DNA from: Diprion similis
Taxonomy: Eukaryota; Arthropoda; Insecta; Hymenoptera; Diprionidae
Length of the DNA: 64,000 nt
NCBI RefSeq assembly: GCF_021155765.1
Contig: NC_060114.1
Coordinates: 14,827,501-14,891,500 of the forward strand
Direction: 5' to 3'
Position numbers and translations under genes: made by a program. The stretch's first letter is position 1. Each line of letters opens with the position of its first letter. Under the pieces are notes generated by a model. That model saw nothing but the letters and a program-made list of their open reading frames with translations. It had not been told where the DNA came from and made no database searches. Positions 33,772 to 44,896 of the stretch are shown here, piece after piece.

Positions 33772-34041
33772 ATGAGTGTTGAAAGATTGTGTTTACAATG
33801 CGATAAACCTTCGTCTCGACTTGAATATACAGGGAAGATTTTTGGGAACTACTTTTTTGGAGAGTGCAGCAGTAAGTAATCTGCCATCACGTGACCATCC
33901 TACCGACCCTAATATCGGTTCTCCATCAATTCCCTCCCTTACAATACTACAATAACAAAAACTGAAGCCAATCTAATATAATCATGATTTTATTAGTCAA
34001 TTCTACGTTTTCAGATACCAAAAAGGACGGAAAAAATTAGG
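33772..34041 (+). CDS. Possible very small two-exon gene (about 42 aa), unknown function
   Basis: ATG at 33772 opens MSVERLCLQCDKPSSRLEYT and continues to a good donor (GTAAGT) after 33871. An acceptor (gttttcag) before 34015 joins it in phase to a short tail ending in TAG. An acceptor-like tattttcag lies upstream at 33703-33711, so it might instead be a downstream exon of a longer transcript. It has one CxxC and a third Cys. I recognise no family. The case rests on two splice-like sites and one start codon only. Confidence 0.2.
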
Positions 34042-34200
34042 GCAACAAAAAAATTGTTCATTCTTTTTTGTTGAGCTGCGTAATAATAGAAATCTGTGTC
34101 GACCTATTGAAACGGTATTATTACACTTAGTAGGTGTAGACAAAAAACTACCGGAGCATTCAAAAAGAAATTTATTGCAAAGCTCACCGATCGCGTTGAA

Positions 34201-34665
34201 TCAGCTCGCTTCACTGTTTTGTCCACTCGGCTGCATCGCGGTTACCTTCAGGTGTTGTTCTGCAGCTGATTTTTCCATCTCATCTTTTTGTTGTTGCCTC
34301 GTGGGATCAAATCGTCGCTTGCACTGCTTCAAAGTTCAAAAAACAATATTCCGAAAACTTGAATAACACTGATTCATCGACTGTATACTGCCGTTTATTA
34401 TTCTACGTCGTTGACTCAAAAGCTACGAATCATTTCACACGTGATATCACAGCGAACTTCAATAGGCTTCGTTAGGAAGTAATATTTGAATACAAGAGAC
34501 GGGCCAAGAGAGTTGCTTGCGGCGAACAAAACAAAGGAAGCCCGTTGATGTAAGCAGCTTGTTCCGTCTTCCACGTAAAACTTTAACCCTCGAATGAAAT
34601 GCAGCAAACAATTTGCCTTCAAGGTGGAACAGCTAGCCCTACTTTTTCTTCCAACTCTCAGCCAT
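34201..34665 (-). CDS. Possible small minus-strand gene, exons incomplete
   Basis: On the minus strand a segment from 34326 to the TGA at 34201 reads QCKRRFDPTRQQQKDEMEKS and continues AAEQHLKVTAMQPSG.. for 41 residues; its charged, Gln-rich character looks protein-like and an AG precedes it. An ATG at 34665 starts MAESWKKK before a GTAGGG. A middle exon joining the two could not be identified. A different frame between them is open for 184 codons (34416-34970). I cannot say which is real. The region may hold one short gene with a membrane or mitochondrial role, but that is a guess. Confidence 0.2.
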
Positions 34666-35317
34666 GTTGATGTAAAGGAATAAATAATTTTAACGCAATA
34701 TTTGACGCCCCAGATGCGAAAGTACGGAACGACGCGACACGCACGACTCGAATTGTCGAAGACATGACAATCAAACAATCGACGGCGTTCTCGTACTTGG
34801 CGGGAAGCAAACCGGAAGTACCAAATCTTTGACATGACTTTCAACCCACGATTGGAATCAAGTATCGAATATCGAAATTCGAAATATTTCAAATTGTTCA
34901 AAGTTTTTTTACCCGCCATAAGAGGGATTCTTCTTCCACGTTTCTTACGTCTTGACTTCAATTCAAGCAAATGTGATATGATTTTAATTTTAGTAAGATG
35001 AAAAAAAGTAAGGAAATATGTTTTATTGTGTCAGTTATGACAATATTTTTCTTTTCTTTATTGCGTAAACACGTAGTAACGCATTTATGTATTACAAAAA
35101 TGTCTTATGAAACATGTTCTTGTGTTGTTGATGATAATAAAACAGAGAAACATGTAAATCAAAGTTGTTCACATCTATTTACATTAGACTATGTCGATAT
35201 TATGCCGTACTATTTACTGCCTTATGTTATTCAGGTGTGTGGTGAGATTTGAAAAATCGAATGTAAAATGTTCACTATAATATAGGTATATATCAAGTTT
35301 TTGGCTTCACTTGTCAA

Positions 35318-38300
35318 CTAATGAATCAATTCTATGCTCCATTCTTCGCCCATATTCACTCCGGGTTTACGCACAGTCAGAACATTGTTTCCAGGATTGT
35401 ATTTGGCCTCCAGCTCGACTACGCCTAGAGCTAAAAAAAAGAACAGTTTGAATTTCTGATTGGGCAATATTCAATTGTAAGTGATATATTTTGACAAAAA
35501 ATGAAAAGAAATATCTGAAAGCTTAGCAGACATCTCAGAGTTATAACATTTAACTCACTTTTCGAGGTCAATCGCGCCGATTTCACGTTCTTCGGGGGAT
35601 TGGCGATGTCTATCCTCTCCAGCCAGCTCTTAGTTTCATAGGTTGCGAGTTTATCTATCAAACTGGACGTCAGCTTGTATCCAGTCAAAGTGAACCTGAG
35701 GTACAAGTATTTCCCGTGACGATACTCGAAACTGGATTCATCGTCGATGTAGAGAGTGCCTGTAGCGGATCCAGCATCGTCAGCGATTACTATCAGCGTG
35801 TAGGGATCGTTTTTCATAGCGACTGTACTTCTGCGGGATCGGTTCTTTTTCGGAACGATCGATCCACCCCTTTGGTAGACTGGGATTCGCTCCATCGTCA
35901 CCGGAATACTGACAGCACCAGGTTGCTTGTACGGTTGCATGGTGTCAATGTTGTACCAAGTGACTTTACCCTCTCCAGGGAAGTAGACGCTAACTTCTGT
36001 CACTCCAGGCTCTAGAACTGGACGAACAAGGAGCGAATCGCCAACCAAGATCTCGTCGTCGATGGTAAAAGCTGCAGACTCAGTTGGGTAGTGAGCCCAA
36101 ATCGGCCTGATAACTGGAATTCCGCTGATTTCGTGCTCCCTAAATAATGTGTACCACACCGGCAAGTAGGCGTAGCGTCTCTTGAAAGTTTCACGAACTA
36201 TTCCGACAGTATTGTCGCCGAAAATCCAAGGCTCACGACGCTTGGTCTCGATATGAGAATGCTGACGCATAAATGGCAGCCAAGCGGCTGCCTGATTCCA
36301 CCTTGTGAACAGCTCAGTGTCCGGGTTCTTGAAGAAGCCTCCTATGTCCGCACCGCAGAAAGAGAAACCGGATATCGCCAGGGACAGACACATCGGGTAG
36401 CTGACACGAAGATGACTCCATTCACCTGTGTTATCTCCAGTCCACAGTGCACCATATCTTTGCGAACCGGCAAAGAAGGATCGTGTCAATACGAATGGAC
36501 GCAGGGAACCACCAGACCTGAAAGAAAGCATTTATTAAATCGAATATCTATGAATTCATTATTTTTACGGGTTTGATTTGGGACTAAAAAATTGAGTTCA
36601 GTCGAATATTCTCAATTTTAATTTTCAACATGAAGTAGAAAGTATAATACCTTCGGAATAAAGCCTCGTGCGTAGCGGAGGTGAACATCATTCCGTTAAT
36701 GTTGTGGATATCTCTGTGCTCCCAATTTTGATAGTGTATCAAATCCTTCGGCATTGTTACTTCAGGTCCATTGAACACACTCGGTTCATTCATGTCGTTC
36801 CAAATATAAACGTCGTTGGTAGTTCCCGTGAATTTGTCCAGGTTGTACTGCTCGATGTAATACTGCCTGACTTTAGGGTCAAACATATCGATGTAAGAAG
36901 TTGCACCTGGCCAGCACCATCCCTCGTAGTCTTTTCCATCTCTGTGTTTGACATAGTAGCCAAGATTTGTAGCGTCGTTGTGGAGGAAGTAGTTTTGGTC
37001 TCGCTTGATGTGAGGATCGATAATGACCACCAGTTTTCTACCCTTTTCTGTTAAATTACGGACCATCTCTAGAGGCTGGGAAAATTTACGCGTATCCCAC
37101 GTAAAGTACTTCTTGCCATCAGTGTATTCGATGTCCAGCCACATCACGTCCATCGGTAAGTCGTACTTGTCGAAATTTTCAGCCACCTGACGCACGTCGT
37201 CTTGGTCGTTATAATTCCAACGACACTGGTGGTACCCTAAACTGAACATCTGAAATGGAAATAATGTAAAAAATCGAGAAATTTGATTAAAAACATCAAC
37301 ATGACGTCACACAGATATATAAAAATTTTAGTCGGTTTTTGTACGAGAAAAACTGATGTTTATTAATCGTAAGTCAAGTTACCTGAGGCAGAGGAGCAGA
37401 TCCAGTTAAGCGTGTGTATTGCCTAAAGGCGTCTAAGGGATTAGGTCCGAGCATAAAGAATGCGTCGATTAGGCCTGACTCAGAGATGAAGTGAGCGTCA
37501 ACTTGGGGCTTTTTAGCAGACCCAGAAACGAAGTTCACAATACTCTCAACGACGTTGTTATCCGCGCTGGATGTTACGTCCACCCAAGTTTCAGCAGCAT
37601 TTTGCCAGTAAACTCCTGACGTTCCGCTTTCCTTTCTGTTAAAGTAACACTACTAATTATAAATCATTTCAAAGTGTATACATCATAAATGCTCCATTCG
37701 AGAATACTTTCGTATATAACAGAACTAAATTTTAAAATTACTTTATGAAAAATTTATGAGTTATTCGATATTAAAAAGATGAGGAGCTTACCCGTGACCA
37801 AAAACGACAGGAATGGCACCATAGAGGGCCATAAAATCGTCGACTTCGTATTCAAAAACGTCCAAATTATAAAGTCTGTAAGGGTCGGATTTCTTCGTGG
37901 ATTTCAACGCAAATGATCCAGCATGCTCTGGAACCCCATAAACATTTTCAGCGCCTATGAAACTGAAGTCTAGTGCCACAGCCTCTGGCCCTAAGGGTTT
38001 AGAATCGTGATGTGATTTGAAATTTTCTTCCCAAGCTCCAGGATCAGAGTCTGCGCCGTCGCCTGGGTATTCGGGATTAGTCTCAGCTGGCTTTTCTCCT
38101 TCCTCACCCTCAGGTTTCCTGTAACAAAAGGTTATCAAAGATTAATTAAATCCCATCAATCACCAGTTATAAATTCTGTGAAACATTCGAATATGTTGAC
38201 GGTAGGTCGATGAAAATGAACTTACGGCTCTGGTTTAGTGCGTATGTGTTCAAACCGCATGAGTCCTCTTGCATTGGCAGAGAGAACGACTTGTTCACCG

Positions 38301-40182
38301 CGATAAAAGTCGATTCTGAACGGATTGAAGAAAAGCTTAGCCTTGGTATTATCTGTGCCGACTACGATATACTCTGCTGTTTGTTCAACGAGTTTTATTT
38401 TCTTTGGCACAGGATCACTCTGAAGTGCAAATGTGGCCTCATATCTCGGATGTAACGGATTCTTTTCGTTTATCCAAACCCTGTATGTATTGTCCACCAA
38501 TCCTGTCAGCCGAAGGATGTACGCAACTCCTGTATCTTGGTTAAATAATTCACCGCTCAGGTCCGTCTCTCGAACTTCAACCGTGTTCAGTAGTTTGTAA
38601 GGCGTTTTGCCCGGCTCGACTTTTCGGCAACGTCTACAAACATGTAAAGCAGAACAGAGTAAAGTCAACTTGTTTACAATGAGTTGACTGATAACTTCTA
38701 TGTTGTAAACTTTGACATGACAAGAGGTCAATTCAAGACTGATATGATTTGTTATAAAGGAAATTACAGCGTTTTACGATCTGGAAGTTTTTTCATTTTT
38801 ACTTGTTTTAGAAATGCATTATATCAAACCTCAAGTTATTATTTATTCATTTGAGTGAATCGATACTCACCGACAAAAACTGCTCTGTTCGCATGTTTTA
38901 AAATTATTTCTGTCAACTCCGCTGACCAAGTAGATGCAGCTGAGTGCTGCCAGAAACAGCCCAAATCTAAGAAAAATAAAATAATTGTAAATATTTGAAA
39001 TTTTTTTTTCCTTTGCATTATCGTCAACGATTTTAGTAAATAGTCATACTACTACAATAAACTACAGATTGTTGATTATAACTTGAAATGAAGAAAAAAT
39101 TTTTATACAAATGGATGTCAATTAGGATCGAAGAGCAATGAACAACAAAGTTACAAATTTTACCAGCATTTCAACTTTGCTGTATCTATAAAGAGACTAA
39201 TCTTTGTTTACACTGTACTACATCCATATCTTCTCGAGTACAAGCATGCATTTCAGGTAGAAAACTAAACTCTTTTCTACAGATAAGAGAATTGCGGCAA
39301 GATGTATTAAACCACAAAAATCATTGTGAAATAATTATGATAAAATTTCACTTTGCTGCTACAGAGCTTGATTCCGATACATGTTCATGAGCGGACAATC
39401 ACTGTGTGTGTAAACAGTGTGTAAGAAATTATTTTATATTTTTTAGTCAATTAAGGATAGCAGTGCTTGCAGCATTGGAGAAAATTTATCCAGCTGCGAT
39501 GTCGAAATACGGCGATATTTTCGACGTTATGACTGCTAATATTTATTTATGTACAATCAGGTAACGTTATAATTAATGCATCGATCCCGCCGGAATCAAT
39601 TGGATTTCCGTGTACACTTGCATGTGTTTGTTTGGTGTGAAATCGAATAGAATCAAGAAAACCGGATTTGCAAGGATCTGAATCCGTGAAAATAAAATCA
39701 CGATTCAATTAACTACTATCTCAATTGTCAACAAGATAGATAAATATCAATTTATACGTAAGCAACATGAATTGTCTAGTAAGGTGGAAAAATTTGTAAA
39801 TCAGTTCATTAGATGTGCAAAAATTGCTTGGACGCACGTGTAGGCAGTGATGAAGTGATAATACTACGGCTCCGATTTTAATTAATGTCAGAAAGTAAAT
39901 TAATTGTTTAATTTATTTACGAAACGATTATCGCAAACAGCCAAATAACACCGGTACGAATCCGCGGCGACACGTCAGCGGCTCCACGGTGACTTGATAC
40001 GATAATCGTTACTTCTACGATTTTACGTTTCTGGGCAAATTTTTTCTACGTTCATAAATGTAAGATGGATTTATTCGTTTTAAATATATGCACATTTCAT
40101 GCACTTGCATGTCCGTATTTATAGTTAAACATGGATCTTTGGCAATATCGTTAACGGATACTCACCTCACGCTCAGAGCCAT
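35318..40182 (-). CDS. GANAB: Neutral alpha-glucosidase AB, glucosidase II alpha subunit
   Basis: Eight exons on the minus strand: 40182-40166, 38966-38871, 38633-38226, 38118-37792, 37635-37383, 37249-36651, 36517-35559 and 35430-35318. Phases match and the sum is 924 codons, i.e. 923 residues, close to human GANAB (about 944). Residues 1-24 are a signal peptide ([22 protein letters not shown]). The segment [15 protein letters not shown] starts the mature protein as in vertebrates. The GH31 catalytic domain is complete: nucleophile Asp about 519 in [10 protein letters not shown] and acid/base Asp about 595 in WTGDNTGEW. The enzyme removes the two inner glucoses from N-glycans in the ER and so controls calnexin/calreticulin cycles; it is held in the ER by its beta subunit, and indeed no KDEL-type tail is present. 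An acidic Glu/Pro-rich loop ([17 protein letters not shown]) interrupts the N-terminal domain, as in orthologues. The end, [13 protein letters not shown], also matches the family. Confidence 0.97.
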
Positions 40183-41439
40183 ATTGGTATACTGGAATCT
40201 TAGATGTGTATGCGCTAGGGCTGGAATACTGGCCGTAATTCGTGAAACGTGGCGGCGCCACCGTCTCATGTTACTCTCACTACGAACCCTATGAACTAAT
40301 CGCGTGAGTTGACCATATGAAGGCCATCTTGTATTTTCAACCAATCACATTCGAGATCTTTTAGCGCACATTTCAAAAACATTTTATATTTTTAAAATGG
40401 CTTCCATAAGGTCTGCCGTAGAACGGGTCACGTGACAAGAATGCGTCCGTCTGTCTTGCAGTGAAATGAACTAGCTTGGCGGTCACTTTTGAAGGAGAGA
40501 ATTAATAAATCGCACTTGTAGCACTTTTTGATTCTTCTCGTCATTTGATGAGATTACACACGGGTCATTCAAAATACGGAATTTCCTGATACTCTAGGTT
40601 TCCTCTTAAATTCTTTGTTTTTTAGTATTTCTCTTAACATCAATATTCCAAAAAGGTATTTATTGAGGACAGGCTCGGATTTGTTAGGCGACCCGACGGA
40701 CTAACATAGGTACACATATTAACACGTTAAAAATGTGAAAATGTACATAAAATTTTAAACTGTAAAGAAAAGATGATAAAATTGCAATATTTAATTCAGT
40801 TAGACATGCTTAAAAGTCCATACGAAAGCTACTGAATAACCCGCAACGGTTACAATAATGCTGGGAAATCTCCGCAACAGTTGTCTGCACCTGCACTGCA
40901 TTCCATGATGATTCTATGTGCATTTTATTCATTTGCACAATTGCACTGCATGTGTCGACGAATGAATGTGTCAGAAGTGAAAGACAGGTACACAGATTCT
41001 GCTAGATGTTAGGTACGCATTATGCGGTTTGCAAATTTTTGTTTTTGCTGTTTATGTGCTGGAAACTGTATTCCCTTGATTTTTTGTACGATACGGTCCA
41101 GCGATTTTGAGTCTACCCCAACCTTAGAGCATATACTGTATATGCTCTAAGACTCTAACCTAACCTATACAATATCAAACGTAATGTAATGGAATAAGAA
41201 ATGAAACGTAGTGTGTGACTTGCATACCTAGCTTCTGAATAAAGCGTTGCGATTTGCCGACTCATAATTGAATTTCTTATTTTTTCACATCTTGTAGAAC
41301 TTTTTTTAATCATTGTCTAGAGGTTCGAATTTGATCATTCTTTCTTCTTGTACTGTTAAAAAATGTACCTTTGTCCAGCATCATCCACTATGAAATATGT
41401 TCATTACTCCTATTTAATATTTTGCAATTTTCTTTACAG
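40183..41439. promoter_or_regulatory. Divergent intergenic region between GANAB and IMMP2L
   Basis: The two genes are transcribed away from each other, so this 1.3 kb should carry both promoters. A CACGTG E-box within GGTCACGTGAC lies at about 40427-40437. A 29-bp palindrome is at 41123-41151. No TATA box is evident. Confidence 0.4.
41123..41151. repeat. 29-bp perfect palindrome
   Basis: The left arm is CTTAGAGCATATAC, the centre is a single T, and the right arm is its exact reverse complement. It lies in the IMMP2L upstream region. Confidence 0.9.
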
Positions 41440-41482
41440 CTTAAAGAAATCGCCCGACCCATCTCTTTATTCAAAGTGATTG
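41440..41482 (+). other. IMMP2L: Probable 5' UTR exon of IMMP2L
   Basis: The short segment is bounded by a strong acceptor (tttctttacag) and a strong donor (TG|GTAAGT). The next acceptor, ttcacag before 41633, lies five bases upstream of the IMMP2L start codon. It therefore looks like an untranslated leader exon; its own upstream exon is not identified. Confidence 0.45.
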
Positions 41483-41637
41483 GTAAGTTTCCACGATTGA
41501 TTGGTATAGTTGAATAAATATAAACAAATTTACTCTGCTAGGGTTGCACATCTTACATCTTAATATCTCTGACATATTTTTATTTTCTTCAATTTTCAAG
41601 GCAAGAAAAACTCTTATCCTTACCATTCACAGGCTAC

Positions 41638-42365
41638 ATGAAGCTACCACCCCTTCTGTGCAACATCCTTATAGGAACTTCTATAGGGAAAACGGTTTTC
41701 GACGTCGTTGGATATGTCGCGCAAGTCGACGGTATTTCAATGCAACCAACACTGAACCCAAACAAGAAAGAGGTTGATCATGTCTATCTAAATTGCTGGG
41801 CTGTTCGAGGGCTCAAAGTCGATCGCGGTGACATAATTTCTCTATACTCACCTAAGAATCCTGAGCATACACTAATAAAGCGTGTAATCGGACTACCTGG
41901 CGACGTCATTGGCACCATTGGATACAAGACAGACTTCGTAAAGGTCCGGGAGACTGAATTAAACTGCAAAACATTGAATTTTTTTATCATTACAGTTCAT
42001 TATATTAACAAATTTAAGTCCATGACTAAGAAGGATTAGTTTTCGGAATCAACATGACATAAAATTATCAAGCATAATGAATCCTTAATCAATAAGTCTG
42101 GAGAAGAAGTGAACTTCTTAAGAAAAGAACTTAAAGAAGACAACTTGTAAATCATTATCCGCAGGTTCCAGAGGGTCACTGCTGGGTCGAGGGAGATCAC
42201 ACAGGTTATTCTATGGACTCAAATAGCTTTGGTCCAATCTCACTGGGTTTGGTAATAGCTAAGGCTACTTGCATTGTCTGGCCTCCAAAACGTTGGCAGT
42301 TCTTAAATCCCGAGGTACGTGAGCACAGATTACCGCTCAACATCCTGAGATCGTCTGTTGCCTAA
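41638..42365 (+). CDS. IMMP2L: Mitochondrial inner membrane protease subunit 2
   Basis: Two coding exons, 41638-41943 and 42165-42365, encode 168 residues (human about 175). It is an S26-family signal peptidase with a Ser/Lys dyad: Ser34 in [11 protein letters not shown] and Lys81 in [12 protein letters not shown]. The conserved box [20 protein letters not shown] follows in exon 2. An N-terminal hydrophobic segment (about residues 5-28) anchors it in the inner membrane with the catalytic part in the intermembrane space, where IMP removes bipartite presequences from cytochrome c1, GPD2 and similar clients. The donor of the coding intron is weak (AAG|GTCCGG); joining there gives FVKVPEGH as in the family. 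The GTAAAG six bases upstream would also keep the frame and delete Val-Lys. Only 30 bases separate its stop from the ITFG2 start. A GAG|GTACGT within exon 2 is read through, because the following RLPL matches the usual C-terminus. Confidence 0.93.
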
Positions 42366-42395
42366 AACGAGTAACTGTGAAGAGAGAGCACCATC

Positions 42396-44896
42396 ATGCG
42401 AGCCGTAAGCTTTGTTAAACGGCTGCAATGGGACGTCCCAGGAACAATTTTCAGACATGGTATGTCACTAGGCGATGTTGATAACGATGGCGACAACGAA
42501 TTGGTTGTTGGAACCGCAGAAGGGGAGCTATATATTTTTAAAGTACGTAAGATGTATGCATTCTGATACCAATTGAACACCATCAGTTCCTTCTGGTCGA
42601 GCTAATTGAAAACCAGAGAATATTTTTAATATATCCAGGGTTCGGACTTGTGGCAGAAAATAACAGGTCTTGGTCTCATAACTTGCCTAACAGTCGGCGA
42701 CATTTTTAACTACGGTCGTAATGCTCTGGTAGTAATTTGCGGGGATGGATGGGTCCACATCTTCTACAGTCCTCGACCAGTCAACCCAACTGCAACATCG
42801 CTGGGCTCGGTGGGTTCGGTGGGCCTTTTACCTGTAATAAAAGAGTCTACTCTTCAAGATCAGTCCGGCGCACCGACCGGTATGTCAAAAAACTATAAAC
42901 GTTTGATTTTTCCTGTTCTCGGTTTTTTACTCTAAAATCAATTTGCCATCAGGGCCAACCAGCGTGGACGTGGCCACAGGTATGAGCAGTATGATGAACT
43001 CGTCAGGTTCTGATCAAATGGATAATAACGTGGAATCGAATGAGCCCTCTGGGAAAATGCAGTGCGTTCACGTTCAACGTATTCCTACAAACACCAAAGT
43101 AGTCCTCCTCGCTGATGTAGACAAAGATGGGGCTGTGGAAATGATCCTGGGACTGACCGATCGCGTTGTGCGATCTTACAGATGGTCTAGTAGCGCCGAA
43201 CTTGGGTCTCGCAGACTAATTGGTTTAAATAAATGGGAATGTGCCGACCAAATTGGAACTGTAACTCTACAGGTATTTATTTGTTTTTTCCTAATACAAT
43301 ACATTGATTGGCACTAAAGTCATAACGACGTCTACTTTGTTACTCCATGAATTGCAGCACACTGGGGATGGCACACCGACTCTGCTAGTTGCACAGCCAG
43401 GCGGAACGTTTATGAGGATAAAATGCAGTCCTGAAGATTGTAATTTTGATGATCCTGATGGCTCGGAGACGAACAGTGAAGTAGCAGCAAGTTGCGTGGA
43501 CTATCAGATGCTGGGAATATCAAGAATGCGAAACCCGAATATCTCGACAGAGATTCTGGGTGACCTTGAGCCCGGAAAGCAGGAATTTGTGTCTGCATTG
43601 GACACTGAGGCAACAAAGTTTTCGGCGAAAAGTGTTTCTACTAAACAGAACACCTTCTCAGACGACAGTCAGCTCGGAATGAACGAGTTCAAAGCCTCGT
43701 CTTTGGAATTTAAGCGGAATTATTCTCAGCCGGAAATGCGGAAGGCAAGTCTAGACGCAGTGGATATCATTCGTCGAAGAGAAATTATCGCCCAGCATGA
43801 CCAAGCTGTGAGTTTTTACACCAGGCACGACACACGTGGCATCGACACGATCGACGGGAATTTTATCGGCGGTAACATCGTTCTGGGTGAGTTTGACGTG
43901 AGGACAGATAAAAAGTCTCTTCTTCCAACGCACAAGGACTTTTTGCCGTCTATAGACGACAATAAAGATAACAACAATCGTAGCGAGAGCGATGATAAGA
44001 ACTCCCAGGATTCCGTCGGTGCCAGAAAAGGAAAACCATATGCTCTAGCCACCCTAGACGGAACAATTATGCTCGTACAAGATGAAGTTATTTTATGGTG
44101 AGCCAGACTAGATGGTACCGCTCCATTTTCACAGCTCAAATTATATCTGCGATTAATTTATCCTTGATATAATGTTTCTTCCGCAGGGCGATGCAGGTGG
44201 ATCACCAAATATTTGCTCTGTGTCGATTGGATGTTACTGGCGATGGGACGGATGAGATAGTCGCATGTGCCTGGGACGGTCAGACATACATACTTGATCA
44301 GCAAAAAAATAGCGTACGATTCCAATTCGAAGAACCAGTGAGAGCCTTCTGTACTGGAAAATACAGCGTTTCATCTGGATCGTCAAGCCCCTGTTTAGTC
44401 TACAATACATTTCAAAATAAAGTGGGTGGTAGATGAATTTTCCAGACGGTGACTTTTCAGAAATTGAACGTACAGATTCGTAATTTGAGAATACTGAGGC
44501 TGTACTTTGCAAAAAGGAACAAAGCGAGATCGGTGGAATCGAATTCGTTAAACAGATGTTAATACGTTCCCTTTTATTTTAAGTCTATTTTCATACAAAG
44601 TAACCAAACCTGTTTAATCCTGTGTTTTCGGTTCTAATTAGTATTATAGAAACTACATTGTGACAAAGTAAATATCACGACTTGACTCCGTTTAATTTTA
44701 TTATTTACAGATATTTCTGTATCACGACGTGATTTTACCGAGTATGATGGTGTCCTCATTGGATCCTCTTGACGCACTTCATGACGAGGAGAAAAGAATA
44801 TTGGAAGAGTGGTTAAGCAAGGACAGTGAAACAGGGAAAGAGCACAAAATGCAGCTATTAACTGAATGGTTACTGTACAGCAATGATTGTTTGTAG
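42396..44896 (+). CDS. ITFG2: ITFG2, FG-GAP repeat protein of the KICSTOR complex
   Basis: Six exons: 42396-42542, 42639-42879, 42953-43272, 43358-44097, 44187-44421 and 44711-44896. Phases agree; 623 codons including TAG at 44894. The protein begins [16 protein letters not shown] as in ITFG2 orthologues. FG-GAP/beta-propeller motifs of DxDxDG type are seen at about residues 27-39 ([14 protein letters not shown]), about 184-196 ([13 protein letters not shown]) and in exon 5 ([20 protein letters not shown]). ITFG2, with KPTN, SZT2 and KICS2, forms KICSTOR, which brings GATOR1 to lysosomes and restrains mTORC1 when nutrients are low. At 622 residues it is much longer than human ITFG2 (about 447): the extra length sits in a Ser/Asn/Asp-rich loop in exon 4 and a smaller one in exons 2-3. 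AATAAA signals at 44898 and 44906 follow the stop almost at once. Its promoter is not obvious because IMMP2L ends 30 bases upstream. Confidence 0.93.

Noticed and set aside
34998-35252. 84-codon plus-strand open frame with a hydrophobic start
   Set aside because: It lies antisense to the probable GANAB 3' UTR in AT-rich sequence, has no upstream or downstream exon that fits, and matches no family.
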